From the NCBI RefSeq assembly GCF_964340395.1, contig NC_135560.1, positions 9,498,598 through 9,562,597 of the forward strand: a stretch of 64,000 nucleotides of DNA, read 5' to 3'. The position numbers and the translations under genes were made by a program. The stretch is from Glandiceps talaboti (lineage: Eukaryota; Hemichordata; Enteropneusta; Spengelidae). Within the stretch, counting starts at the first letter, position 1, and each line of letters opens with the position of its first letter. Positions 54,944-64,000 of the stretch are shown here, piece by piece. The notes below the pieces were generated by a model. That model saw only the letters and a list, made by a program, of their open reading frames with translations. It was not told where the DNA came from and did not search any database.

Positions 54944-57322
54944 TCATTCATTCATTCATTCATTTATTCATTTATTTAATATATTACATATACACGAAAC
55001 AGACACAAATCACATATAAATAAAGGTGGTCGACGTTGTTAGTATTACTTTTTTTTAGTAGGATGGAGGCAACACCCACGTGCCTAAGGGGGAGCTAATC
55101 AGTTAACTGAATGGGGGGAAAGACATTACTCGAACATTACAATCAATATCCAATTAGTCGGGTATAGATATAACTCTATTACATTACCCAGGGTTAAATT
55201 GTCAAACTGTGTCCCAAACTCATAACTTAGCTATACTAGTCAAACTGTGTTGTAGATTTCATAGCTTAGTTGTCTGCTGTGCTGTATGCACTTACATAGG
55301 GAAAAAATCTCTATGATGCTTCATCGATGGACTTTGCCCTTGTACCTTTTGTAATTTGTCATGGACACTTTGTTTGGATATACGATAATTCAATATACAT
55401 CAAACAATGAACTCTATAGTCACTCCACGATACATATAATATGTTTTAGTCACCGAGGTTAAATTTGAGAAAAGAAATACCAATGATGATAATGTAGTGT
55501 GACATGGACGATTTTCTCATTGCCTGATCTCGGGACAGTTCAATAAAATCAAGGTTTTTTCCTTGAGTCTTTCGTACTGTGCTGAATTGTGTACACGAAC
55601 CTATTCTTGATATCATTATACTCATGGAATGTATCTGATTATCGTTACACCGGAAGTCGTATTTATTATCCACAAAATTTTTTTTTGTAGATAACGTCAC
55701 TGAAACGGTAGATAACGTCACTGAAATGGTACATGTAGATAACGTCACTCAAACGCTGAGCAATATAAAATTTTATTTGTAACAAAAAACAATAAATGAT
55801 GTTCATTATGACATATTCATTTATTGGTTACTAATAAATTCAAAAACACAAGTGTCCCGATTACTGAACCTCGATATACCACGGGTAGCATCTAGACTAC
55901 CAGAATCACCTCCACCACACTGTATCAACATTTTTATAAGTTCATTTTGTTCACTGACTTTAACGAACAATAAGACATTGGTTATAATGTCACTTTTTTG
56001 AGTTCAAGTTGTATTTGTTGGTAGAAGATGTACGCTTTCGAAGAAAACATTTAAGCTTATACTTTTAATTACATTTCATTTTTTCAATTTCAATTTCAAA
56101 TCTTTCAAGCAATAAAATAAATAACTCGGAAATATTTCGGCGAACTTTAAATGTTTGCCAATAACTTTCGAATCTATAGTATTTTGAGTGCTCGTGCTAT
56201 AATTGAGATTTCACCTTTGAACTTTCTACATATCTGGAAATAATGAATATTCAGTACTATAATATTCTAAAACGCAACATAATCCGGGTAAAAGGTTATT
56301 CGAGATTCAGATATGCTGGTACCAATGCAGCCATTTTGTTTTGTCAAGTTATATTTGGAAGACATTGATATTGTAAATGTGTAGGCATTGGCCAGGCACT
56401 AGTTACTTGTGACTAAGGGGCCACTATCCTGTGTTTGAAGTGGGATCGCTTTCTACACGTACTTTGGATCCCCACTCTCATTTTCGATGTTATACGGGCC
56501 AAGGACTAGTTCCGCTGAACTAATGCCATGGTCCTCACTAGTCTCGGTTACCCAGACTCTCGCCGTTTAGGGCATCACTCTCGCTAGGGGTGATGCCCTC
56601 AACGGCGAGAGTCTGAGTAACCGAGACTGGGTCCTCACAAGACAGTACACATACACAGTGGTCTTTCTATTTAATTTATGTATGTTTGTGTGTTCTTTGC
56701 AAATGTAAACCTGGCAATATTTTATGGCATAAAAGTGAATCCATTCATGCTCAGTTTCATAATTAAATTTGGATTCTTTTAAATAACCACAGGTAAAGAA
56801 TGTGTTGCCATGGTGATACATGATATGGATATGACATTGACTTTACCAGAAAAAGACGATAGAAGGCAAGATTTCATAGATGATTACCAAAACCTGACCC
56901 GCTATGTTAGTGACGTCATAGTATGTGGGGACATCAGCACCGTCAGCAGTTACTGCTTTGATGCAGTCACAGAATTTGATGACGAAAACGTCAGACTATT
57001 ACAAAAATTCCTCCGTCGAGCGGCCCGCCATGTCACGGAGAAAAAGTCCAAAGTAGAAGCACACGCCGACGATGATCCAGGCTGTTGTATGTGTTTCGGA
57101 AGGTTATTATTTGGCTATTCCGATGAGACGCCTGGACATGAGAAGGGTTTATCGAACGGTTCCGCCATACGGTATGATTCCATGATGGAAAACGTAGACA
57201 TTGAACTGAAATCCGTACCAATACAGTTAGAACATTCATTAGATTTGTACGATTCAAGTAGTAATCCACTATTGACCAGTGGTACAAGTTATGGTAGTAC
57301 ATATAGCCAACTCACAAGGTAG
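53496..57322 (+). CDS. Gene C: unrecognised 285-aa alpha/beta protein, complete copy
   Basis: Two exons, 53496-53823 and 56793-57322, joined phase 1 (GTTAAAG|gtaggc, ccacag|GTAAAG), ending TAG. The start ATG has a good context (ACGATGG); the frame is open upstream but without an ATG. Basic N-terminus (KRSKRK, 8-13). Alternating hydrophobic strands and helices suggest a Rossmann-like fold: TISVALCSM (17-25), RVVHVKM (46-52), FDVVILCHS (66-74), ECVAMVIHD (112-120), SDVIVCG (149-155). No Walker, GTPase or catalytic motif is evident. A cysteine cluster CCMCF (207-211), a possible palmitoylation site, precedes a Ser/Thr-rich tail. AATAAA lies at 57711. Codon quality, conserved-looking strands and clean splice sites argue for a real gene. 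I do not recognise the family. A pseudo-GTPase or signalling adaptor is possible but unsupported. Confidence 0.75.
54903..54937. repeat. (TG)n microsatellite with flanking (ATTC)n
   Basis: About 17 TG units followed by ATTCATTC tetramers, in the gene C intron; copy 2 at 62547-62581. Confidence 0.9.
55689..55750. repeat. Three GATAACGTCACT repeats
   Basis: GTAGATAACGTCACTGAAA occurs three times in about 60 bp, each with an ACGTCA half-CRE. It lies in the gene C intron, and is repeated at 63333-63394 in copy 2. It could be a small bZIP-binding cluster; the function is inferred only. Confidence 0.7.
56539..56629. mobile_element. 91-bp foldback MITE with 9-bp target-site duplication
   Basis: Arms of about 39 bp match almost perfectly: AGTCTCGGTTAC...CAGACTCTCGCCGTT, ending AGGGCATCAC, pair with GTGATGCCCT...AACGGCGAGAGTCTG and GTAACCGAGACT. 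The loop is about 11 bp. GGTCCTCAC flanks both ends exactly (56530-56538 and 56630-56638). The 9-bp duplication indicates Mutator-like mobilisation. It lies 0.16 kb upstream of gene C exon 2. Confidence 0.9.
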
Positions 57323-57817
57323 ATAAGGGAGATGTACGTCAGATATGAGTGCAACTCAAGGACTTCTAATTTTTGTACTTGTACAAAGTAGGCTGCTAGT
57401 AAGGTTCATATTTACACATAGCATATTAAATATCTGCAAACTTCACATTTTTTTTAATTTATGCAAGAAAATAGCTTGTAAGCTCCACCCTATTACTGTA
57501 CACCTGGAAATGTTGCTAAAGACTTACTTTCGCTTATTTGGAAAACAGAGACACACAAAACTGCCTTCTTGTATATTAACACGATGTACTAGTCTGGCAA
57601 TTAGTAAAAAAATTAGTCTTTGAGAACTAGCTGAATTTCTAAAAAAAATTCTAGTAGCGAAAATATCTAGATTTACAGTATGTGATCACGTAAGATTGCA
57701 ATATATATATAATAAATAGAGTGAAATAATATACCAATGATAAAAAAATCTGTACATTGGAAATTGATGCAAACTATTTTAAGTAGACAAACCATCACAC
57801 GTTTACTGTCACAAAGT
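57323..57817. other. 3' flank of gene C, copy 1
   Basis: Probable 3' UTR with AATAAA at 57711-57716, about 390 bp after the stop. The last bases before the next TATG array (CACGTTTACTGTCACAAAG) differ from the left flank of the first array. They mark the right edge of duplication unit 1. Confidence 0.6.
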
Positions 57818-58262
57818 ATGTATGTATGTATGTATGTATGTATGTATGTATGTATGTATGTATGTATGTATGTATGTATGTATGTATGTATGTATGTATG
57901 TATGTATGTATGTATGTATGTATGTATGTATGTATGTATGTATGTATGTATGTATGTATGTATGTATGTATGTATGTATGTATGTATGTATGTATGTATG
58001 TATGTATGTATGTATGTATGTATGTATGTATGTATGTATGTATGTATGTATGTATGTATGTATGTATGTATGTACATGTATGTATGTATGTATGTATGTA
58101 TGTATGTATGTATGTATGTATGTATGTATGTATGTATTTATTTATTTATTTGTGTATGCATGTACGTATGTATGTATGTATGTATGTATGTATGTGTGTG
58201 TGCGTGCGTATGTATGTATGTATGTATGTATGTATGTATGTATGTATGTATGTATGTATGTA

Positions 58263-58301
<39 letters not shown>

Positions 58302-58371
58302 ATGTGTATGTGCATGTGCATGTGCATGTGCATGTGCATGTGCATGTGTATGTGTATGTGTGTGTGTGTGT
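57818..58371. repeat. (TATG)n/(TG)n/(TGCA) compound array, copy 2
   Basis: Counterpart of 50183-50727 with longer TATG part and an extra GCATGTGTATGT variant at the TG boundary. It is the junction array of the tandem duplication. Confidence 0.97.
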
Positions 58372-58831
58372 GTCATGTGAAACGGGAGTATTCAGGGATG
58401 CAAAAGTGTCGCCACGAGAGGGCACCATCACCGTGAATTACATCAGGAGAATACTACTAACACAACACACCTTTAAAGAAACTTGAATACCATTTCAATA
58501 ATTCATTTGTAATTAATGCAACGCAGTATATATTGTCACATTTTTTTCTAAAAATCAAAACATTTTTTTGCCTTTTTTCTTTTTTGAAATCGACACAAGT
58601 TCTTTCCTGCAAATAATTTAGATACCATCATGATCATGAGACATCGACATTCATCTCAGCTAGAAGTATCCTTTGATTGTGGTCGGCATGGATATTGGAA
58701 ATACATATGCAGTAATATGAACGTCAATAATATCTGCCACAATAATGCGTTCCAACAGTTGATAGATCTTCACCTTTTTTCTTACTTCTTTGTCTGTTTT
58801 GAGATGAAAGGTGGCGTTTCGATTCATGTTA

Positions 58832-60284
58832 CTACCAAACTAGAGTGACCATAGAGTTTCAATTAGGCAGCACGGTGTTTTTTTTTATATCTCACACAAC
58901 ATTTTTTTGTTACAAATTACATACAACAAAATACAGACTCATAGCGTGCACACATGAAATGTTACATTTTATGTCACTGTGAACACACCTAAAAACAGAT
59001 TTGTGTTTGAATCTCCTTTGTCTCGTGTTCACAGTGAGATAAAATGTATCATTTTATATGCATGCCTGCTATCAGTGCCTTGTTTTTGTTCTATGTAATT
59101 TGTGAGACGTAAAAAAACATTGTGCTGCCTAATTGAAACACTATAGGCACTTTGGTTTGGTAGTAAAAAACATTGTGCTGCCTAATTGAAACACTATAGG
59201 CACTCTGGTTTGGTAGTAAAAACAACATTGTGCCGCCTAATTGAAACACTATAGGCACTCTGGTTTGGTAGTAAAAACAACATTGTGCTGCCTAATTGAA
59301 ACACTATAGGCACTCTGGTTTGGTAGTAAAAAATATTGTGCTGCCTAATTGAAACACTATAGGCACTTTGGTTTGGTAGTAAAAAACATTGTGCTGCCTA
59401 ATTGAAACACTATAGGCACTTTGGTTTGGTAGTAAAAAACATTGTGCTGCCTAATTGAAACACTATAGGCACTCTGGTTTGGTAGTAAAAAATATTGTGC
59501 TGCCTAATTGAAACACTATAGGCACTTTGGTTTGGTAGTAAAAAACATTGTGCTGCCTAATTGAAACACTATAGGCACTCTGGTTTGGTAGTAAAAACAA
59601 CATTGTGCTGCCTAATTGAAACACTATAGGCACTCTGGTTTGGTAGTAAAAAATATTGTGCTGCCTAATTGAAACACTATAGGCACTTTGGTTTGGTAGT
59701 AAAAAACATTGTGCTGCCTAATTGAAACACTATAGGCACTTTGGTTTGGTAGTAAAAAACATTGTGCTGCCTAATTGAAACACTATAGGCACTCTGGTTT
59801 GGTAGTAAAAAATATTGTGCTGCCTAATTGAAACACTATAGGCACTTTGGTTTGGTAGTAAAAAACATTGTGCTGCCTAATTGAAACACTATAGGCACTT
59901 TGGTTTGGTAGTAAAAAACATTGTGCTGCCTAATTGAAACACTATAGGCACTCTGGTTTGGTAGTAAAAACAACATTGTGCTGCCTAATTGAAACACTAT
60001 AGGCACTCTGGTTTGGTAGTAAAAAATATTGTGCTGCCTAATTGAAACACTATAGGCACTTTGGTTTGGTAGTAAAAAACATTGTGCTGCCTAATTGAAA
60101 CACTATAGGCACTTTGGTTTGGTAGTAAAAAACATTGTGCTGCCTAATTGAAACACTATAGGCACTCTGGTTTGGTAGTAAAAAATATTGTGCTGCCTAA
60201 TTGAAACTCTATAGTCACTCTGGATTGGTAGTAAAAAATATTGTGCTGCCTAATTGAAACACTATAGTCACTCTTGTTTGGTAG
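58832..60284. mobile_element. Palindromic TA-flanked MITE with 53-bp satellite, copy 2
   Basis: Exact counterpart of 51182-52634 at +7650, including the same length (1453 bp) and the same order of the 53-bp variants as far as I could follow them. It duplicated as part of the larger unit and does not represent independent insertion. Confidence 0.9.
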
Positions 60285-60511
60285 TACGCAATTTTTGACT
60301 GTCAATACGTTTTAATCAATCGTTACAGCCACATTATAAACGTTTTGGGGTTTCAGGCACACCGACCGAATATTTTACATTGACTTTTAATCCTCTCTAC
60401 TGTTTTATATTTGTATGTTTTATAGGTTAATGCTGTGAAATACATAAGTGGATTTTTTTAAATTCTCTGAACTGAGAGCTTGTAATAAGTCAAAGATACA
60501 AATGATGACGA

Positions 60512-60512
60512 T

Positions 60513-60576
<64 letters not shown>
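60512..60576. repeat. (ATG)n microsatellite, copy 2
   Basis: Two trimers shorter than at 52862. Confidence 0.95.
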
Positions 60577-61139
60577 CTGGGGTCGCGATTCAAACGTATT
60601 CAATTTCCACATAAAGATAAAGTCTGCTTTTCAGAATTAGTTCAGGAACGAAACATTCGTAGGTCTGTGACATTGCAACAACGCAGGACTGTCCGATTGA
60701 TGAACACGTGACCTCAAAACGGGTCAACCACTTGTTGAAATGTTGCGAGTGAGATATAGTCACTGTGTTGAATGTGTCAAATTTGACAATGCGGAATAAT
60801 ACTGTATATATAATAATTGAACACCATCAAATATGTTTGTGTTTTAATTGACCTCGTCGGATATTTCTATGTTAATATATTTACATGTTGTTTCCATACA
60901 CAACATCCTAATTGCGCTTGCTACGTCACTTTAGAGCGACCAGCAACATGTTTAGTTGTGTAACAAAAATAGAACAATGCCGCACTCAGTGAATTTATAA
61001 TCGTATCTACTATTTCAGGAATGACCGACATGGCAAAGTCGTCCATGTTGGAATTGTTGTCAACTACATTTTCTGTCAGATATTCCTGTTGAAAACTTCA
61101 AGACGGGTGAGAGGGGAAGACAACGAAAACGTTGTCACG

Positions 61140-61467
61140 ATGGCGGAGGGCGAGACTCAGAAACGCTCAAAACGGAAGCCGGTCAGTACCATCAGCGTGG
61201 CGTTGTGCTCGATGTCCGCCACCGGGAACATACAGCTTTTGTACGATAAAGCCATCGAGTCTCGTCTTGCCAAAAGGGTAGTTCACGTGAAAATGAAAAG
61301 CGGGAGCGTTCTTCCAGTCAAGGACATTGAGGAATTCGATGTGGTCATTCTATGTCATTCAAAAAACTGGAAGTCGTCTCAAAAAATCAAGGGGAAATAT
61401 AACGAGTTGACGGAATTACCATATCAATATTATCAACAGTTTTTGAGAGATGCAGAACGGGTTAAAG
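61140..61467 (+). CDS. Gene C copy 2, exon 1 (partial in window)
   Basis: Identical in encoded protein to 53496-53823 (109 codons plus one base, donor gtaggc). Exon 2 would be expected near 64437-64966, outside the window, so completeness of this copy cannot be judged. If unit 2 ends before that point this would be a truncated duplicate. The preceding 1.1 kb carries the same upstream sequence as copy 1, so promoter-proximal DNA is shared. Confidence 0.7.
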
Positions 61468-62542
61468 GTAGGCATCACTTTTCAAAAGGAATTAACAGTA
61501 TGGTCGACGCTGTTGCACTTTTAGCATACTTTAAGGTGTCGCTTTTCTTGGTGACTTCATAAACGTTATCGTAAAACTTAATATGAGTTTCAACAATGAA
61601 CGTTTATGATAACGTTATGGTAAAGAAATGACATAAAATTCAAGCTATATAACTGTTACATAAAAAAATATAAACCGTGATTTCTCGTTTCAATTTTGAG
61701 TCTTTTTGGACTGACTAGACAAAATACGTACCGTTCAATTACTGTCTACTAGACTTTTAAAGGTTTGACATTTGCCTCGAAATGACGTTAACAGACATGT
61801 TTGGAATTTTAGTCTAGGTTGAATATGGCAAGAACAAGAAATATGACATGTAGACTAATGCCACACCCAGAATACAGAAAAATATACATATACCAATAAG
61901 AGAAAAGCAAACTATGTTTTTAATCTGGATGAATCTATTTTGTGTAGATAAGATCTTCAGGCATCACAGTGTGTTTGATTTAAATCTTAGTGGATCATTG
62001 ACCTCCCGGTGACAATTCCCTAAGAAATCATTGGCATTCCCAGTAAAACGGATACTTTGTATTTTTAATTCTTATGAATAATGTATTTGATAAAGCATAA
62101 CCATACCTATTAATCAAGTTAGGACGTTGTGATTTGTATAACAATGACATTTCATTTTGTTATATATAAAAAAGAAGAAAAGCTAGCTTGTTCATTTGAA
62201 TAAATATTTAGTAAAGTAAATTTAACTGATCCTGAAGTAGGACAGTTAGTGACAGCTTATACTTGAGTGGGTGAAGTGTTGATCTCACCTTTCGCTGATT
62301 TTGAATAGACTGTAGATTGAAATAACCAACAAATAATCACACAATGTAAACTATGACAAGTGAACACTGTCGACAGTAGACAACCGAACAGCAACATACC
62401 GTTCAATGTTACGTCAAATTACGTCATAATGCGTTCACTTGAGCCAAGTTAATAGAGCAGGTGCTGCCAACGGATGAAGCTGTTCGTGCCAACAAGTAGT
62501 TTGTACATGATACAGTGGAATGACGGTGTATGTATGTGTGTA

Positions 62543-62587
<45 letters not shown>

Positions 62588-64000
62588 TCATTCATTCATT
62601 CATTCATTTATTCATTTATTTAATATATTACATATACACGAAACAGACACAAATCACATATAAATAAAGGTGGTCGACGTTGTTAGTATTACTTTTTTTT
62701 AGTAGGATGGAGGCAACACCCACGTGCCTAAGGGGGAGCTAATCAGTTAACTGAATGGGGGGAAAGACATTACTCGAACATTACAATCAATATCCAATTA
62801 GTCGGGTATAGATATAACTCTATTACATTACCCAGGGTTAAATTGTCAAACTGTGTCCCAAACTCATAACTTAGCTATACTAGTCAAACTGTGTTGTAGA
62901 TTTCATAGCTTAGTTGTCTGCTGTGCTGTATGCACTTACATAGGGAAAAAATCTCTATGATGCTTCATCGATGGACTTTGCCCTTGTACCTTTTGTAATT
63001 TGTCATGGACACTTTGTTTGGATATACGATAATTCAATATACATCAAACAATGAACTCTATAGTCACTCCACGATACATATAATATGTTTTAGTCACCGA
63101 GGTTAAATTTGAGAAAAGAAATACCAATGATGATAATGTAGTGTGACATGGACGATTTTCTCATTGCCTGATCTCGGGACAGTTCAATAAAATCAAGGTT
63201 TTTTCCTTGAGTCTTTCGTACTGTGCTGAATTGTGTACACGAACCTATTCTTGATATCATTATACTCATGGAATGTATCTGATTATCGTTACACCGGAAG
63301 TCGTATTTATTATCCACAAAATTTTTTTTTGTAGATAACGTCACTGAAACGGTAGATAACGTCACTGAAATGGTACATGTAGATAACGTCACTCAAACGC
63401 TGAGCAATATAAAATTTTATTTGTAACAAAAAACAATAAATGATGTTCATTATGACATATTCATTTATTGGTTACTAATAAATTCAAAAACACAAGTGTC
63501 CCGATTACTGAACCTCGATATACCACGGGTAGCATCTAGACTACCAGAATCACCTCCACCACACTGTATCAACATTTTTATAAGTTCATTTTGTTCACTG
63601 ACTTTAACGAACAATAAGACATTGGTTATAATGTCACTTTTTTGAGTTCAAGTTGTATTTGTTGGTAGAAGATGTACGCTTTCGAAGAAAACATTTAAGC
63701 TTATACTTTTAATTACATTTCATTTTTTCAATTTCAATTTCAAATCTTTCAAGCAATAAAATAAATAACTCGGAAATATTTCGGCGAACTTTAAATGTTT
63801 GCCAATAACTTTCGAATCTATAGTATTTTGAGTGCTCGTGCTATAATTGAGATTTCACCTTTGAACTTTCTACATATCTGGAAATAATGAATATTCAGTA
63901 CTATAATATTCTAAAACGCAACATAATCCGGGTAAAAGGTTATTCGAGATTCAGATATGCTGGTACCAATGCAGCCATTTTGTTTTGTCAAGTTATATTT
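61468..64000. other. Gene C copy 2 intron, to window end
   Basis: Repeats 53824-56356 of unit 1, including the TG microsatellite and the three GATAACGTCACT repeats. No additional coding content. Confidence 0.8.

Larger units (their letters stand above)
50174..57817. repeat. Tandem segmental duplication, unit 1 (complete, ~7.64 kb)
   Basis: Positions from the (TATG)n array at about 50.2 kb to 56356 recur at 57.8-64.0 kb with an offset of 7650, falling to 7644 after the ATG microsatellite. Outside microsatellites I saw no difference, including the 22-unit 53-bp array and gene C exon 1. Unit 1 also carries gene C exon 2. The left flanks of the two TATG arrays differ, which places the junction inside the array. 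Confidence 0.95.
57818..64000. repeat. Tandem segmental duplication, unit 2 (truncated by window end)
   Basis: Matches 50.2-56356 essentially base for base outside microsatellites. The TATG array is about 24 bases longer, the TG/GCATGT section has a different hexamer order, and the ATG array is two trimers shorter. It stops at the window edge about 440 bp before the expected position of gene C exon 2. Confidence 0.95.

Noticed and set aside
55446-55748. 100-codon reverse frame rich in Thr-Leu-Ser
   Set aside because: The repetitive start is the GATAACGTCACT triplicate read in reverse; the rest is unrecognisable and lies in the gene C intron.

Overview
The window is AT-rich animal nuclear DNA. 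Genes are split by GT-AG introns, intergenic spacers are large, and simple repeats and small non-autonomous transposons are dense. Exon structures and proteins fit an invertebrate metazoan (hemichordate, cephalochordate or lophotrochozoan grade). The sequence alone does not fix the species. There is no prokaryotic or viral gene content, no CRISPR array, and no rRNA or tRNA gene that I can support.

Layout. (1) 1-6178 is spacer with tandem repeats and a foldback element. (2) About 6179-16630, plus strand: gene A, a glycine-receptor-like Cys-loop anion channel subunit; eight exons are solid and the first is tentative. (3) 16631-21328 is spacer with a composite repeat built like a Helentron/DINE element. 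(4) 21329-28019, minus strand: RIOK2, the pre-40S ribosome maturation kinase, complete in nine exons (516 aa). (5) 28020-33365 is spacer with a short-repeat array and a TIR element. (6) 33366-48991, minus strand: gene B, a complete nine-exon paralog of gene A (474 aa including signal peptide). (7) 48992-57817: spacer followed by gene C, a two-exon gene for a 285-aa protein I do not recognise. (8) 57818-64000 is a nearly exact second copy of 50.2-56.36 kb, so exon 1 of gene C appears twice. The unit is about 7.64 kb and the copy runs off the window edge.

Genes A and B share every intron position and phase that can be checked, and the sizes of six consecutive exons (71, 218, 83, 138, 230 and 132 bp). 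They lie in inverted orientation on either side of RIOK2, which suggests an ancient inverted local duplication. Both keep the hallmarks of anion-selective Cys-loop receptors (two disulfide loops, a PAR motif before M2), but both change residues that hold glycine in vertebrate GlyR, so their ligand is open. RIOK2 has a different housekeeping role and no evident functional link to its neighbours.

Most notable non-genic signals: a TA-flanked palindromic element whose terminal repeat has expanded into 22 tandem 53-bp copies; two foldback elements with TAGTCT termini and intact 9-bp target-site duplications; a dozen exact TGACGTCA sites, including a tandem array in intron 1 of gene B; and the 7.64-kb duplication bounded by (TATG)n arrays. 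I found no convincing multi-gene novel system. The best candidates for something undescribed are gene C and the transposon-end satellite.
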